Shown: positions 47,365 through 58,812, counted from the stretch's first letter. The stretch: 64,000 bases of DNA from Bacterioplanes sanyensis (GCF_014652515.1 NZ_BMYY01000002.1:203450-267449), one strand, 5' to 3'. Translations and numbers: made by a program. Notes: generated by a model from the letters alone, not told the origin.

Positions 47365-50300
47365 ATGCCAAAACGTAGCGATATCAGCAGTATTTTGATT
47401 ATTGGCGCTGGTCCGATTGTGATCGGTCAGGCCTGTGAGTTCGACTACTCAGGTGCGCAGGCGTGTAAAGCGCTGCGTGAAGAGGGTTACCGTGTCATTT
47501 TGGTGAACTCCAACCCAGCCACCATCATGACCGACCCGGTGATGGCTGATGCGACCTACATCGAGCCGATCACCGTTGATACGGTGGCCAAAATTATTGA
47601 AAAAGAGCGCCCAGATGCATTGCTGCCAACCATGGGTGGCCAAACGGCACTTAACTGTGCGCTGGGCCTAGAGCAAGCGGGCGTGTTAGAGAAGTTTGGC
47701 GTTGAAATGATCGGCGCCAACGCCGACACCATCGACAAAGCCGAAGACCGTGACCGCTTTGATCAGGCGATGAAAAACATCGGTCTAGAATGTCCGCGCG
47801 CGGGCATTGCCCACAGCATGGAAGAAGCACGCGAAGTGCAACAAGACTTGGGCTTTCCGTGCATCATTCGTCCGTCCTTTACCATGGGCGGCAGCGGTGG
47901 CGGTATTGCCTACAACAAGGAAGAGTTTGAAGAAATCTGCCAGCGCGGCTTGGATTTATCGCCCACCAACGAGTTGTTGATCGATGAGTCCCTGATCGGT
48001 TGGAAAGAATATGAAATGGAAGTGGTGCGGGACAAAAACGACAACTGCATCATCGTTTGCTCGATCGAAAACTTCGATCCGATGGGCGTGCACACTGGCG
48101 ACTCCATTACCGTCGCGCCTGCGCAAACCCTGACCGACAAAGAATACCAACTGATGCGTGATGCCTCCTTGGCGGTGCTGCGTGAGATCGGTGTTGAAAC
48201 CGGTGGCTCTAACGTGCAGTTTGGTGTTGATCCTAAAACTGGGCGCATGGTGGTGATCGAAATGAACCCGCGGGTGTCACGTTCATCGGCGCTGGCGTCG
48301 AAAGCCACGGGCTTCCCGATTGCGAAAGTGGCGGCCAAGTTGGCAGTGGGTTACACCCTGGATGAGCTGCAAAACGACATCACCGGCGGTGCCACACCGG
48401 CATCGTTCGAGCCGTCGATCGACTACGTCGTGACTAAAATTCCACGCTTTACCTTCGAGAAGTTCCCGCAAGCGGATGCTCGTCTGACTACGCAAATGAA
48501 GTCGGTCGGTGAAGTCATGGCCATGGGCCGTACCCAGCAAGAATCGCTGCAAAAAGCCTTGCGCGGCCTAGAAGTGGGTGCCAGTGGTTTTGATCCGAAA
48601 GTGGACGCAACTCATGAGCACGCGCGCGAAAAAGTATTAGCGGAGCTGAACACCCCAGGAGCTGAGCGCATCTGGTACATCGCCGATGCCTTCCGTTTGG
48701 GCATGACGGTCGAAGAAGTGTTTAGCCACTGTGCCGTCGATCCTTGGTTCCTGGTGCAAATCGAAGACCTGATCAAAGAAGAAGCCGAAATTGCCGCCAG
48801 CAGCCTGATGGCACTGGATGCCGATCGCATTTATCGCTTAAAGCGCAAAGGCTTCTCCGATGCGCGCTTGGCAACCCTGCTGGGTGTGAGTGAAAAAGCC
48901 TTCCGCAAGCAGCGCCAAAAGCTGGGCGTGCGCCCTGTGTATAAGCGCGTTGATACCTGCGCGGCGGAGTTTGCGACCGACACGGCTTACATGTACTCAA
49001 CGTATGAAGAAGAGTGCGAAGCGGCACCGTCTGAGCGCGATAAAATCATCGTGCTGGGTGGCGGTCCTAACCGTATTGGTCAAGGCATTGAGTTTGACTA
49101 CTGCTGTGTGCACGCTGCCTTTGCCGCGAAAGAGGAAGGGTACGAGGCCATCATGGTCAACTGTAACCCGGAAACCGTCTCTACCGATTACGACACGTCT
49201 GACCGTTTGTACTTCGAGCCATTGACGCTGGAAGACGTGCTGGAAATCGTCGACAAAGAGCAACCGAAAGGCGTCATTGTGCAGTACGGTGGCCAAACAC
49301 CACTGAAACTGGCCAACGAGCTGGAAGCTGCAGGCGTACCCATTATTGGTACCTCGCCAGAGGCGATTGACCGCGCAGAAGACCGTGAGCGCTTTCAGCA
49401 AATGATTCAGCGCTTGGGTCTGAAGCAGCCGGTCAATGCTACCGTGACCTCGACCGAAGAGGCGATTAACAAGGCCAATGATATTGGTTACCCGCTGGTG
49501 GTGCGTCCTTCCTACGTGTTGGGCGGTCGGGCGATGGAAATTGTTAACGATGAAGAGTCGTTGCGCCGCTATATGCGCGAAGCCGTGCAGGTGTCTAACG
49601 ATTCACCAGTCTTGCTCGACTACTTCCTGAACCGTGCGGTAGAGGTCGATATCGACGCCGTGTGTGACGGTGAGCAAGTAGTGATCGGCGGCATTATGCA
49701 GCACATTGAGCAGGCGGGTATTCACTCGGGTGACTCGGCCTGCTCGCTGCCACCCTACAGCTTGCCTGCCGATGTGCAGGACGAAATGCGCGACATGGTG
49801 CGCAAGATGGCGCTGGAGCTGGGTGTGGTTGGTTTGATGAACACTCAGTTGGCCTGGCAAGATGGTGAAATCTACGTCATCGAGGTCAACCCGCGTGCAT
49901 CACGCACCGTGCCGTTTGTGTCTAAGTGCATTGGCACCTCGTTGGCGGCGATTGCGGCCAAAGTCATGGCGGGCAAAACACTGGCCGAGCTGGGCTTTAC
50001 CGAGGAAATCATTCCGAGTTACTACTCGGTGAAAGAAGCGGTGTTCCCGTTCAACAAGTTCCAAGGTGTGGATCCGATTTTGGGCCCTGAAATGAAGTCC
50101 ACCGGTGAGGTCATGGGCGCGGGTACCAGCTTTGGCGAGGCGTTCTACAAAGCTCAACTGGGTGCGGGCGCGAGCATTCCGCATTCGGGCATTGCTTTTG
50201 TGTCAGTACGCGATGCCGATAAAGCCGGTGTGGTTGACGTTGCCCGTGGCCTGATTGAATGTGGCTTTACTCTGGTGTCTACTCAAGGGACTTGCCACGT

Positions 50301-50580
50301 ATTGCAACAAGCCGGTGTGGCGGTGGATAAAGTCAATAAAGTGACTGAAGGCCGCCCGCACATTGTTGATATGATTAAGAACGATGAAATTGCCTTGATC
50401 GTGAATACCACCGAAGGTGCGCAGGCCATTGCTGACTCGGCGGATATTCGTCGCAGCGCGCTGCAGCACAAGGTGTATTACACCACCACGCTGGCCGGTG
50501 CCGAAGCCGTGGTAGAGGCATTGAAGTCCGAAGGCTCAGCCGACGTTCGTCGTTTACAAGAACTGCACGCGTCCATTTAA
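47365..50580 (+). CDS. carB: Carbamoyl-phosphate synthase large subunit
   Basis: A 1071-residue CarB with two homologous ATP-grasp halves. The first half starts [37 protein letters not shown] and [18 protein letters not shown] are the synthase parts. The second half has [20 protein letters not shown] and [14 protein letters not shown], and the C-terminal MGS-like allosteric domain begins near residue 940. Full length for the family. ATG at 47365 (AAGGA upstream) is used instead of an in-frame start inside carA. Confidence 0.98.
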   Translation: MPKRSDISSILIIGAGPIVIGQACEFDYSGAQACKALREEGYRVILVNSNPATIMTDPVMADATYIEPITVDTVAKIIEKERPDALLPTMGGQTALNCALGLEQAGVLEKFGVEMIGANADTIDKAEDRDRFDQAMKNIGLECPRAGIAHSMEEAREVQQDLGFPCIIRPSFTMGGSGGGIAYNKEEFEEICQRGLDLSPTNELLIDESLIGWKEYEMEVVRDKNDNCIIVCSIENFDPMGVHTGDSITVAPAQTLTDKEYQLMRDASLAVLREIGVETGGSNVQFGVDPKTGRMVVIEMNPRVSRSSALASKATGFPIAKVAAKLAVGYTLDELQNDITGGATPASFEPSIDYVVTKIPRFTFEKFPQADARLTTQMKSVGEVMAMGRTQQESLQKALRGLEVGASGFDPKVDATHEHAREKVLAELNTPGAERIWYIADAFRLGMTVEEVFSHCAVDPWFLVQIEDLIKEEAEIAASSLMALDADRIYRLKRKGFSDARLATLLGVSEKAFRKQRQKLGVRPVYKRVDTCAAEFATDTAYMYSTYEEECEAAPSERDKIIVLGGGPNRIGQGIEFDYCCVHAAFAAKEEGYEAIMVNCNPETVSTDYDTSDRLYFEPLTLEDVLEIVDKEQPKGVIVQYGGQTPLKLANELEAAGVPIIGTSPEAIDRAEDRERFQQMIQRLGLKQPVNATVTSTEEAINKANDIGYPLVVRPSYVLGGRAMEIVNDEESLRRYMREAVQVSNDSPVLLDYFLNRAVEVDIDAVCDGEQVVIGGIMQHIEQAGIHSGDSACSLPPYSLPADVQDEMRDMVRKMALELGVVGLMNTQLAWQDGEIYVIEVNPRASRTVPFVSKCIGTSLAAIAAKVMAGKTLAELGFTEEIIPSYYSVKEAVFPFNKFQGVDPILGPEMKSTGEVMGAGTSFGEAFYKAQLGAGASIPHSGIAFVSVRDADKAGVVDVARGLIECGFTLVSTQGTCHVLQQAGVAVDKVNKVTEGRPHIVDMIKNDEIALIVNTTEGAQAIADSADIRRSALQHKVYYTTTLAGAEAVVEALKSEGSADVRRLQELHASI

Positions 50581-50605
50581 TGGGCGCGTCTAAAAGGAGT
50601 GATTT

Positions 50606-51082
50606 ATGCAAAAGTACCCTATGACCAAAGAAGGGGAGCAGGCCTTGCGCGATGAGCTGCAACAGCTCAAAGGCGTAGAGCGCCCCAAGGTCATCGAGGC
50701 CATTGCCGAAGCTCGTGAACATGGCGATCTGAAAGAAAATGCGGAATACCATGCCGCGCGTGAGCAGCAAGGCTTTATTGAAGGTCGCATTCAAGACATT
50801 GAAGGCAAGCTGTCCAATGCTCAGGTGATTGATATCACCAGCATTCCGCACAGCGGCAAAGTGCTGTTTGGTACCACGGTAAGCATCATTAATTGTGATA
50901 CCGATGAAAGCGTTGAATACAAAATCGTGGGAGACGATGAGGCGGATATTAAAAATAACCGCATCTCGATCTCATCTCCGATTGCGCGTGCGCTGATTGG
51001 TAAAGAAGAAGGCGACATTGTCGTTGTGCAGGTACCAGCCGGTGCGGTTGAGTACGAAATCGACGAAGTTAAGCACGTTTGA
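50606..51082 (+). CDS. greA: Transcription elongation factor GreA
   Basis: A 158-residue GreA. The N-terminal coiled coil ([35 protein letters not shown]-type region here [15 protein letters not shown]) carries the acidic tip residues that stimulate RNA polymerase transcript cleavage; the C-terminal domain has [25 protein letters not shown] precedes ATG. It follows carB by 25 bases, as in pseudomonads. Confidence 0.97.
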   Translation: MQKYPMTKEGEQALRDELQQLKGVERPKVIEAIAEAREHGDLKENAEYHAAREQQGFIEGRIQDIEGKLSNAQVIDITSIPHSGKVLFGTTVSIINCDTDESVEYKIVGDDEADIKNNRISISSPIARALIGKEEGDIVVVQVPAGAVEYEIDEVKHV

Positions 51083-51096
51083 TTCTAGCCTGATGT

Positions 51097-51126
51097 AAAA
51101 AAAGCCGGCGTTTGCCGGCTTTTTTT
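51097..51126. terminator. Bidirectional terminator between greA and fabA
   Basis: AAAAAAAGCCGGC-GTTT-GCCGGCTTTTTTT, a 13-bp perfect stem with A/U runs on both sides between convergent genes. Confidence 0.92.
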
Positions 51127-51144
51127 GTGGTTGCTCAGGCGCGT

Positions 51145-51660
51145 TTAAAAATCGTCGGTTGAGGTAAACAAGCCCACTCGCAAGTCTTTGGCCTGATAAA
51201 TCTCACGGCCGTCCACTTCCATGCGCGCATCGGCAATGCCCATGACCAGTTTTTGCTCCATGACGCGTTTCATGTCGATGCGGTAAGTGACCTTTTGTGC
51301 CTTGGGCAATACTTGGCCGCGGAATTTCACTTCGCCACAGCCCAGTGCGCGCCCGCGTCCTGGGTTGCCGCGCCAGCCAAGAAAGAAGCCGACCAGTTGC
51401 CACATGGCATCTAGGCCTAAGCAGCCGGGCATGACTGGGTCGCCTTCAAAATGGCAGTCGAAAAACCATAAGTCTGGGTTGATGTCGAGTTCGGCGACGA
51501 TTTCGCCTTTGCCGTAGGCACCGCCTTCAGAGCTGATATGGACGATGCGGTCCATCATCAGCATATTGGGTAGCGGCAAGCGGGCGTTGCCTTCTCCGAA
51601 CATCTCGCCGTGGCCACAGGCCAGTAGTTGTTCGCGATCGAAGGAAGCGGGCTGAGTCAT
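51145..51660 (-). CDS. fabA: 3-hydroxydecanoyl-ACP dehydratase/isomerase
   Basis: A 171-residue FabA. The active site [20 protein letters not shown] gives H70 and D84 at exactly the E. coli numbering, and the neighbouring [11 protein letters not shown] helix is typical. It dehydrates 3-hydroxydecanoyl-ACP and isomerises the product to the cis-3 form, starting unsaturated fatty acid synthesis. The usual partner fabB is not beside it; a FabH-like synthase is. A 13-bp inverted repeat sits just upstream of its ribosome-binding site. Confidence 0.97.
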   Translation of the reverse strand: MTQPASFDREQLLACGHGEMFGEGNARLPLPNMLMMDRIVHISSEGGAYGKGEIVAELDINPDLWFFDCHFEGDPVMPGCLGLDAMWQLVGFFLGWRGNPGRGRALGCGEVKFRGQVLPKAQKVTYRIDMKRVMEQKLVMGIADARMEVDGREIYQAKDLRVGLFTSTDDF

Positions 51661-51668
51661 TGAGGTTC

Positions 51669-51706
51669 CTCATGTGTCAGTTTTTAATCACAGACTGACA
51701 CATGAG
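51669..51706. promoter_or_regulatory. 13-bp perfect inverted repeat upstream of fabA
   Basis: CTCATGTGTCAGT at 51669-51681 and ACTGACACATGAG at 51694-51706 are exact inverse complements with a 12-base spacer. The arm nearer the gene ends in the GAGGA ribosome-binding site of fabA. It can be an operator or an RNA stem masking the site. It does not match the FabR or DesT sites as I recall them. Confidence 0.6.
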
Positions 51707-51790
51707 ATAGCGTTCGCCTAATGAAGGTTTTTTGAAAAAAAGGCAATAAAGTCGTTTTGGGCCTATGCAATGTGGCCTGGAACGATCAGA

Positions 51791-52909
51791 TCAAAGCTTT
51801 TCAACCAACAAGCTGCCGATGGAGTAGCCGGCGCCAAACGAGCAAATCAGGCCCTTATCACCTTGCTCGAAGTCTTGCTTGTAGCGATGGAAGGCGATCA
51901 CCGACCCCGAGGAGGCGGTGTTGGCAAATTCATCCAGCACAATCGGCGCTTCATCACCAACGGGGTCGCGGCCGAGCAGTTTTTTCACCGCAAAGTTATT
52001 CATATTGATATTGGCCTGATGCAACCACATGCGCTTCAGTGACTGCGGCTCCAGTTGATTTTCGGCTAATTGCTCAGTGATAAAGCGTGTGACCAGCGGC
52101 AGCAGCTCTTTGAACACCTTGCGACCTTCTTGTTTAAAGAAAGGGCGATCTTCTGGCAGGTCTTCAAAGCAATAGTCGGCGTAGGAAGCGTCGCTGCGAA
52201 TATTGTCGGAGTACTGGGTGAACTGCTTGGTATCAACAATGCGGAAGGCCTGCTCGCTGGTGCATGTGTCAGCAGGCTCAAGGACGGCAGCGGTGGCGAC
52301 GTCGCCAAAAATAAAGTGGCTGTCGCGCGACTTAAAGTTTAGGCCTGGTGTGGTGAATTCTGGGTTCACAAACAATACGCAGCGTGCGATGCCGGCCTTG
52401 AGAGCCGCAAATGCGTTGATCATGCCGAAGGTGGCGGATGAACAGGCGATGCCCATGTCGTAAGCTGAGCCTTGGATGCCCAGATCACGCTGAATCTCTA
52501 CCGCCATGCCGGGGTAGTCGCGCTGGCGAAAGGTGCTGGAGACAATGACCAGGTCGATGTCTTCGGGTTTTTTGTTGGCTTGTGCCATGGCTTCTTTGGC
52601 AGCCGCAATGCCCATGGTCACCATCTCCGGGGTGCGACCTTTTTGGGTTGGCTCAAACACCGGATGCATGATGTCAGGGTTTATAATGCCGTCTTTATAC
52701 ATGGCATAGCGTGCTTTAATGCCAGATGCTTTCTCGATAAATTCCGAGCTTGACGGCGACAATGCTTGGCGCTCGCCAGCGGCAATGGCCTCGGCATGTT
52801 GCTCGTTGTGGCGCTCTACATAGGCGTTGTAGGCCGCCACCAGCTCGTCGTTGGTGATCTGGTGAGGAGGAACAAACAAGCCGGTTCCGGAAATAACAAT
52901 ATCTGACAT
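51791..52909 (-). CDS. FabH-like 3-oxoacyl-ACP synthase III (KAS III)
   Basis: A 372-residue thiolase-fold condensing enzyme with the KAS III Cys-His-Asn triad: C156 in DMGIACSSATFG, H297 in MWLHQANINMN and N330 in FANTASSGSVIAF. It is longer than housekeeping FabH (about 317) because of an insert near residues 25-90. FabH-like proteins of this length in Pseudomonas include a shunt enzyme taking octanoyl-CoA into fatty acid synthesis; whether this one uses acetyl-CoA or longer acyl-CoA is not clear. It precedes fabA by 130 bases on the same strand. The ribosome-binding site is weak. Confidence 0.85.
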   Translation of the reverse strand: MSDIVISGTGLFVPPHQITNDELVAAYNAYVERHNEQHAEAIAAGERQALSPSSSEFIEKASGIKARYAMYKDGIINPDIMHPVFEPTQKGRTPEMVTMGIAAAKEAMAQANKKPEDIDLVIVSSTFRQRDYPGMAVEIQRDLGIQGSAYDMGIACSSATFGMINAFAALKAGIARCVLFVNPEFTTPGLNFKSRDSHFIFGDVATAAVLEPADTCTSEQAFRIVDTKQFTQYSDNIRSDASYADYCFEDLPEDRPFFKQEGRKVFKELLPLVTRFITEQLAENQLEPQSLKRMWLHQANINMNNFAVKKLLGRDPVGDEAPIVLDEFANTASSGSVIAFHRYKQDFEQGDKGLICSFGAGYSIGSLLVEKL

Positions 52910-53093
52910 GCGCTGCGCAACCTTAAATTTTGATCAATGCCGAAGACGGAAAATTTCTCCATTATCCCTAGAACGGTGGCCCCTTCCAACACCCCATTAG
53001 TCGCAACTGTGTTCTGATACCGATCATTGCGGTCGTTGCTGTGGTGGCCTAACGTAGCTGCCTCAGTGAATGCACTGTTCCCCAGAGGATGCG

Positions 53094-53480
53094 ATGCGAC
53101 ATTATTTGATTTTACTGCGTACTTTCTGGCTTGGTGGTTTGTGGAGTTGCGCCTACGTTGTGCGGCCTTTGCTGGAGCATAAGGGGTACTTTCCTCATCA
53201 CGGTGTTGAAGTGATGAATGCCATGGTCGGCATCGGTGCAGTGGCGGGCACATTACTGTTGTTGATGGCGTTGGTACGGCGAGTCTTTGATTGGCGTCAG
53301 TTGCCGTCGCGGATGCTGTTGATCATGCTGGCGCTGTCCGCTGGCTATTTTGCTCTGCTGCCTTGGTGGAAGCTGCAAATGATGGTGTTGCACGCCATGT
53401 GCGTTTTAGGTTTGGTGTGGCTGTGGTTGGCGCCACTGGATGTGGTGCGGCGCCAGCCTAGTTCTCATCGGGTCGATTAG
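53094..53480 (+). CDS. DUF4149-like membrane protein
   Basis: ATG at 53094 (AGAGG 6 bases upstream) gives 128 residues with four hydrophobic segments: LLRTFWLGGLWSCAYVVRPL, AMVGIGAVAGTLLLLMALV, MLLIMLALSAGYFALLPW and a C-terminal VLHAMCVLGLVWLWL. The pattern fits DUF4149 (TMEM205-like) proteins. Function unknown. Its last 4 bases overlap the convergent yhbY. Confidence 0.75.
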   Translation: MRHYLILLRTFWLGGLWSCAYVVRPLLEHKGYFPHHGVEVMNAMVGIGAVAGTLLLLMALVRRVFDWRQLPSRMLLIMLALSAGYFALLPWWKLQMMVLHAMCVLGLVWLWLAPLDVVRRQPSSHRVD

Positions 53481-53776
53481 CTCAGGTTAGATAGCTTGGG
53501 GTTGGCCTTTGGGTTGCGGCGCAGCAGCAGTGCGGTGTTGCCGATTTGCTGTACCAGCTGAGCGGAGCAGGCCTTAACCATTTCTGCAATGACGGCCTTT
53601 TTGATCTCACGGTCACCTACCGCCAGTTTGACTTTGATTAGCTCATGGTCGTCCAAGGCGCGGTTGAGCTCATCCATAACCCCCTCAGACAAGCCATTGC
53701 CTGCGACGGTGACGATGGGGTTCAAACGGTGGCCAATAGCGCGGTAGGCTTTCTTTTGCTCGTTGCTTAGTGTCAT
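53477..53776 (-). CDS. yhbY: Ribosome-assembly RNA-binding protein YhbY (CRM domain)
   Basis: A 99-residue single CRM domain: KKAYRAIGHRLNPIVTVAGN, GLSEGVMDELNRALDDHELI and the end IGNTALLLRRNPKANPKL. E. coli YhbY binds pre-50S particles. It lies next to rlmE in the conserved divergent arrangement. Confidence 0.95.
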   Translation of the reverse strand: MTLSNEQKKAYRAIGHRLNPIVTVAGNGLSEGVMDELNRALDDHELIKVKLAVGDREIKKAVIAEMVKACSAQLVQQIGNTALLLRRNPKANPKLSNLS

Positions 53777-53844
53777 GCGGTGTCGGTTACTCAGGTTTTC
53801 GATGGTAAACTACCAGTATACCTGAATGAGGAGAAAAACCCCCT

Positions 53845-54465
53845 ATGGCGCGTTCAAAAAGCAGTGCCGGTTGGCTGAAAGAACACGTCGATGACGAATA
53901 CGTGCAACGCGCCCAGCAAGATGGCTATCGCACACGTGCCAGTTACAAGCTGTTGGAGTTAGACGAGCGCGATAAACTGCTACGGCCAGGTATGACCGTG
54001 GTGGATTTAGGCAGTGCTCCAGGTGGCTGGTCGCAGGTGGTGGCGAAGCGGCTCAATGGTCAAGGCCTGGTCATCGCATCAGACATTTTGCCCATGGATA
54101 ACATCGCCGATGTCGAGTTCATTCAAGGCGATTTTACCGAAGAAGCGGTGTTTGATCAGTTGATGGCCGCCATCAATGGCAGGCCAGTGGATCTTGTAAT
54201 TTCCGATATGGCCCCCAATATGAGTGGTATGGCGTCGATTGATCAACCTAGCGCCATGTATCTGGTCGAACTGGCGTTGGATATGGCCCGCCAGGTGCTG
54301 AAACCGAACGGCGAGTTTGTTGCCAAAGTGTTTCAAGGTGAAGGGTTTGACGACTATCTTGCTGAGGTCAAACAATCCTTTACAAAGGTCCTGATCCGCA
54401 AGCCCAAGGCTTCTCGTGCCCGTTCGCGGGAGGTCTACCTAGTAGCAAAAGGTTTTCGGACCTGA
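53845..54465 (+). CDS. rlmE: 23S rRNA 2'-O-ribose methyltransferase RlmE (FtsJ/RrmJ)
   Basis: A 206-residue SAM-dependent methyltransferase for U2552 of 23S r[22 protein letters not shown] carries the first catalytic Lys; [19 protein letters not shown] is the SAM motif; [15 protein letters not shown] holds the Asp, and [11 protein letters not shown] the second Lys. It begins with [20 protein letters not shown], the standard N-terminus; GAGGAG lies upstream. Confidence 0.97.
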   Translation: MARSKSSAGWLKEHVDDEYVQRAQQDGYRTRASYKLLELDERDKLLRPGMTVVDLGSAPGGWSQVVAKRLNGQGLVIASDILPMDNIADVEFIQGDFTEEAVFDQLMAAINGRPVDLVISDMAPNMSGMASIDQPSAMYLVELALDMARQVLKPNGEFVAKVFQGEGFDDYLAEVKQSFTKVLIRKPKASRARSREVYLVAKGFRT

Positions 54466-54537
54466 GCTAGCTTGCTAAGCTAAAGCCCCTGGCAACCGTC
54501 CCTGTGGGACTGGCAGTTAATTGAGGTGGTGCCTGAT

Positions 54538-56463
54538 ATGGCCAAAAATTTCATTCTATGGGCAGTGATTGCTGCTGTCCTGATGATGGTGTTCAACAAT
54601 TTTCAGAACGTCGGACAAGGAGCCAGTTACTCCTATTCTGAGTTCATAACCGCTGTGCAAAGCGGCCAGGTCGAGAAGGTGACCATATCCGGTCAATCGA
54701 TCAAAGGCATCAGCTCCAGTGGCGAGTCATTTGAAACCGTATTGCCGGTTTACGATGACAAGCTTATGGACACCTTGCTGGAAAACCGTGTGCAGGTGGT
54801 TGGTGAAAAGCCCGAGAAGCAAGGCTTTCTTTCTCAGTTGCTGCTAGCGTCGCTGCCGATTTTGATCATCATCGCTGTCTTCATGCTGTTTATGCGTCAG
54901 ATGCAAGGCGGCAGCAGTGGTCGTGGTGGGCCAATGGCATTCGGTAAAAGCAAGGCCAAGCTGCTCAGCGAAGACCAAATCAAAACCACTTTCGACGACG
55001 TTGCTGGCTGTGATGAAGCCAAAGAAGACGTGAAAGAGCTGGTCGAGTTTCTGCGTGATCCGGGCAAGTATCAGCGCCTGGGCGGTAAGATTCCTCGCGG
55101 TGTATTGATGGTGGGTCAGCCAGGTACGGGTAAAACCCTGCTAGCAAAAGCCATTGCCGGCGAAGCTAAAGTGCCGTATTTCTCCATCTCTGGTTCTGAT
55201 TTTGTTGAAATGTTTGTCGGTGTTGGTGCCTCGCGGGTACGCGACATGTTCGATCAGGCTAAGAAGCAAGCGCCTTGTATCATCTTTATTGACGAAATCG
55301 ATGCTGTCGGTCGTTCCCGTGGCGTGGGCATCGGTGGTGGCAACGATGAGCGTGAGCAAACCCTGAACCAACTTCTGGTTGAAATGGATGGCTTCGAGGT
55401 GAACGACGGCATTATTGTGATTGCTGCAACTAACCGCCCGGATGTACTTGATCCAGCGTTGCTGCGTCCAGGCCGCTTTGACCGTCAGGTGACTGTTGGT
55501 TTGCCGGATATTCGTGGTCGTGAGCAGATTCTGAAAGTGCACATGCGCAAAGTACCGATAGCCGACGATGTAAAACCATCGTTGATTGCCCGTGGTACTC
55601 CAGGTTTCTCAGGTGCGGACTTGGCCAACTTAGTCAATGAGGCCTCGCTGTTTGCGGCGCGTGCCAATCGTAACCTAGTCACCATGGAAGAGTTCGAGCA
55701 AGCTAAGGATAAAATCCTGATGGGCGCCGAGCGCAAGACCATGGTGATGTCGGAGAAAGAAAAAACCAACACTGCGTATCACGAGGCGGGTCATGCGATT
55801 GTCGGTCGCTTGGTGCCGGAGCATGATCCTGTGTACAAGGTGTCGATTATTCCGCGTGGCCGCGCGTTAGGTGTGACCATGTTTTTGCCGGAAGAAGACC
55901 GTAACTCCATCAGCAAGCGCGGTATCGAAAGCAATATTTGCTCGCTGTACGGCGGCCGTATTGCTGAAGAAATGACCTTAGGCAAAGACGGTGTAACGAC
56001 CGGTGCCTCCAATGACATTGAACGTGCGACCAAATATGCGCGTAACTATGTCACCAAGTGGGGCTTGTCAGAGAAGCTTGGACCACAGCTGTATACCGAA
56101 GAAGAGCAGCAAAGCTACTTGGGTGCAGCTGGCGGAGGTCAGTTGTCCCATCTTTCTGATGAAACGGCTCGCTTGATTGACGCTGAGGTCAAGCAATTGC
56201 TGGATGGCTGCTACCAGCGCGCCTACCAGATTCTGGAAGATAATCGTGACAAACTTGAGCTGATGAAAGATGCCTTGATGGAGTACGAAACCATCGACGC
56301 AGATCAAATTGACGACATCATGGAGGGCCGCAAACCACGTCCGCCTAAAGCTTGGAGTGGTGATGACTCCTCAGGCCCTTCAGCGCCAGCTGAAGACAGC
56401 CGCGACATGGCCCAAGATGGCGATGATGACATCGTCGGTGACCCAGCTGGGGAACGCCAATAA
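54538..56463 (+). CDS. ftsH: ATP-dependent zinc metalloprotease FtsH
   Basis: A 641-residue membrane-bound AAA protease. Two transmembrane helices (residues 5-24 and about 96-117), Walker [18 protein letters not shown], Walker [12 protein letters not shown], arginine-finger [12 protein letters not shown] and the zinc-protease HEAGH in [14 protein letters not shown]. It degrades misassembled membrane proteins, sigma-32 and LpxC in E. coli. ATG at 54538, 8 bases after GAGGTGG, is preferred to the GTG four codons upstream. Confidence 0.98.
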   Translation: MAKNFILWAVIAAVLMMVFNNFQNVGQGASYSYSEFITAVQSGQVEKVTISGQSIKGISSSGESFETVLPVYDDKLMDTLLENRVQVVGEKPEKQGFLSQLLLASLPILIIIAVFMLFMRQMQGGSSGRGGPMAFGKSKAKLLSEDQIKTTFDDVAGCDEAKEDVKELVEFLRDPGKYQRLGGKIPRGVLMVGQPGTGKTLLAKAIAGEAKVPYFSISGSDFVEMFVGVGASRVRDMFDQAKKQAPCIIFIDEIDAVGRSRGVGIGGGNDEREQTLNQLLVEMDGFEVNDGIIVIAATNRPDVLDPALLRPGRFDRQVTVGLPDIRGREQILKVHMRKVPIADDVKPSLIARGTPGFSGADLANLVNEASLFAARANRNLVTMEEFEQAKDKILMGAERKTMVMSEKEKTNTAYHEAGHAIVGRLVPEHDPVYKVSIIPRGRALGVTMFLPEEDRNSISKRGIESNICSLYGGRIAEEMTLGKDGVTTGASNDIERATKYARNYVTKWGLSEKLGPQLYTEEEQQSYLGAAGGGQLSHLSDETARLIDAEVKQLLDGCYQRAYQILEDNRDKLELMKDALMEYETIDADQIDDIMEGRKPRPPKAWSGDDSSGPSAPAEDSRDMAQDGDDDIVGDPAGERQ

Positions 56464-56481
56464 TCCTATCTTGATTAACAA

Positions 56482-56504
56482 AGGCGGCCTAAGGGCCGCT
56501 TTTT
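56482..56504 (+). terminator. Terminator after ftsH
   Basis: GCGGCC-TAAG-GGCCGC stem followed by TTTTT, between ftsH and folP. It would limit but perhaps not block read-through into folP. Confidence 0.8.
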
Positions 56505-56522
56505 CTGTTTGAGAAAAACTTC

Positions 56523-57368
56523 ATGATTGTAACTGGTGCTGGCCGTACGCTGGATTTATCTCAGGTGCGCATAATGGGCATCCTGAATGTCACGCCGGAT
56601 TCATTTTCGGATGGAGGGCGTTTCAACCATTTGGATGCCGCTCTCCAACATGCAGAACAGATGCTGGCAGATGGCGCAACTGTCATTGACGTTGGCGGCG
56701 AGTCGACTCGCCCAGGCGCTGAGCCGGTCGGCGAACAACAAGAACTAGATCGTGTGCTGCCTGTGGTTGAAGCTTTGCTGGCCAAGACGGATGCCATGGT
56801 ATCGGTTGATACCAGCACAGCCTCAGTGATTGGTGAAGCCTCTGCGCTAGGCGCACATATGGTCAATGATGTGCGGGCTTTGCGCCGTGATGGCGCGCTG
56901 GAGGCAGCAGCGGCGAGCGATATGCTCATTTGCTTGATGCATATGCAGGGCGAGCCACAAACCATGCAGTTCGACCCCAGTTACACATCGGTACTGGATG
57001 ATGTCAGTGACTTTCTAGCAGAACGGGTCGAGGTTTGTGAACGTGCCGGCATCACACGTTCACGTATGTTGATTGACCCCGGCTTTGGTTTTGGTAAAAC
57101 AACTCGCCACAACTACGAGCTGATTCAACGTTTGCAAGAGCTGCAGCAACGCTTGCAGTTGCCGTTGCTGACAGGCTTGTCGCGTAAGCGCATGATTGGT
57201 GAAGTCACTGGACAACGCCAGGCCGATCAACGCATCGCTGGCAGTGTCGCTGGGGCATTATTGTGCGCTATGAATGGCGCACGCATTTTACGAGTACACG
57301 ATGTGCGTGCGACCGCCGATGCCTTGGCGGTATGGAACGCCAGCCAGCACCCTTCGAGCTGGCAATGA
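56523..57368 (+). CDS. folP: Dihydropteroate synthase
   Basis: A 281-residue DHPS joining para-aminobenzoate and dihydropterin pyrophosphate in folate synthesis. Motifs: MGILNVTPDSFSDGGRF, DVGGESTRPGAEPV, the ML(I)DPGFGFGKTTRHNYEL block and GLSRKRMIGE. Normal length. It follows the ftsH terminator and leads to glmM after 15 bases. Confidence 0.97.
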   Translation: MIVTGAGRTLDLSQVRIMGILNVTPDSFSDGGRFNHLDAALQHAEQMLADGATVIDVGGESTRPGAEPVGEQQELDRVLPVVEALLAKTDAMVSVDTSTASVIGEASALGAHMVNDVRALRRDGALEAAAASDMLICLMHMQGEPQTMQFDPSYTSVLDDVSDFLAERVEVCERAGITRSRMLIDPGFGFGKTTRHNYELIQRLQELQQRLQLPLLTGLSRKRMIGEVTGQRQADQRIAGSVAGALLCAMNGARILRVHDVRATADALAVWNASQHPSSWQ

Positions 57369-57383
57369 ACAACAGGATGACAC

Positions 57384-58718
57384 ATGGCTAGACGCTATTT
57401 TGGTACCGACGGTATTCGCGGTCGTGTCGGCACGGCGCCGATCACACCAGAGTTTGTGATGAAACTGGGTTGGGCTGCGGGCAAGGTATTTGCTCAGCAG
57501 GGTAAAAGCCGCATTTTAATCGGCAAGGATACGCGTATATCTGGCTATATGTTTGAGTCCGCACTGGAAGCCGGCCTATCGGCGGCGGGTGTGGACATCG
57601 GTTTGCTGGGGCCTATTCCTACGCCTGGCATCGCGTATTTAACCCGTACTTTTCGTGCCCAAGCTGGCATTGTGATCAGTGCCTCGCACAACCCGTTTTA
57701 TGACAACGGCATCAAGTTCTTCTCGGCCGATGGCCAAAAACTGCCCGACGAAACCGAGCTGGCGATTGAGCACTGGCTTGACCAAGAAATGACCTGTGTC
57801 GAATCAGACCAGCTGGGTAAAGCGCAGCGTATCGATGACGCCGCCGGGCGCTACATCGAGTTTTGCAAAGGCACGGCCAATTCATTGAACTTGCGCGGGC
57901 TCAAAGTGGTTCTGGATTGTGCTCACGGGGCAACCTACCAGATTGCGCCGGCGGTGTTTCGCGAGTTGGGCGCGCAAGTCATTGCCATGGGTAACCAACC
58001 CGACGGTTTAAACATCAATGCTGATGTTGGCTCAACCGAGCCCGAAGCATTACGTCAGCGGGTGTTGGCCGAGCAAGCAGATTTGGGCATTGCCTTTGAT
58101 GGCGACGGCGATCGAGTGATGATGGTGGATCACTGCGGCGAGTTGATTGATGGCGATCAGCTGTTGTTTATTGTTGCCCGCCATGCTCAGCAGCAACAGC
58201 GCTTAAATGGCGGTGTGGTGGGTACCTTGATGAGCAACTTGGGGCTGGAGTTGGCGTTAAAGGATGCGGGTATCGAGTTTCGTCGCGCTAAGGTCGGTGA
58301 TCGCTATGTGATGCAGATGCTGAGTGAGCTAGGTTGGCGCTATGGCGGCGAGTCTTCCGGTCATTTGCTGTGCCTAGATGCTAACACTACGGGCGACGGC
58401 ATTGTATCGGCCTTGCAAGTCATGGTGGCTTTGCGTGATAGCGGTGCGTCGTTGCACGATTGGTCGCAGCGTATGAGCAAAATGCCGCAAACCATGATCA
58501 ATGTGCCGCGCCACCGCGATATCGATATTCATACTAATGCCGCGATTCAACAGGTGGTTGCGGCGACGGAGGCGCGTCTGGCTCAGCGTGGTCGAGTATT
58601 GTTACGACCATCGGGTACCGAGCCCTTGGTAAGAGTGATGGTGGAAGGCGAAGATGTCGATTTGGTTAAGGTTCTAGCGTCAGACTTAGCTCGCGTGGTC
58701 GAGCAAGAGCTCAATTGA
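57384..58718 (+). CDS. glmM: Phosphoglucosamine mutase
   Basis: A 444-residue GlmM, converting glucosamine-6-P to glucosamine-1-P for UDP-GlcNAc, peptidoglycan and [14 protein letters not shown] start, phosphoserine loop [18 protein letters not shown], metal-binding [12 protein letters not shown] and C-terminal phosphate loop [15 protein letters not shown] at 57384 with CAGGA upstream. Confidence 0.98.
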   Translation: MARRYFGTDGIRGRVGTAPITPEFVMKLGWAAGKVFAQQGKSRILIGKDTRISGYMFESALEAGLSAAGVDIGLLGPIPTPGIAYLTRTFRAQAGIVISASHNPFYDNGIKFFSADGQKLPDETELAIEHWLDQEMTCVESDQLGKAQRIDDAAGRYIEFCKGTANSLNLRGLKVVLDCAHGATYQIAPAVFRELGAQVIAMGNQPDGLNINADVGSTEPEALRQRVLAEQADLGIAFDGDGDRVMMVDHCGELIDGDQLLFIVARHAQQQQRLNGGVVGTLMSNLGLELALKDAGIEFRRAKVGDRYVMQMLSELGWRYGGESSGHLLCLDANTTGDGIVSALQVMVALRDSGASLHDWSQRMSKMPQTMINVPRHRDIDIHTNAAIQQVVAATEARLAQRGRVLLRPSGTEPLVRVMVEGEDVDLVKVLASDLARVVEQELN

Positions 58719-58812
58719 CAGCCGTGATGCAGACCATACTCAGCTGCGTTGTTGGTTGTGCCAGCGGCGCAACTTGGATAGTATCTGCGCTCTTTAAGTT
58801 TGGGGATGGGTT

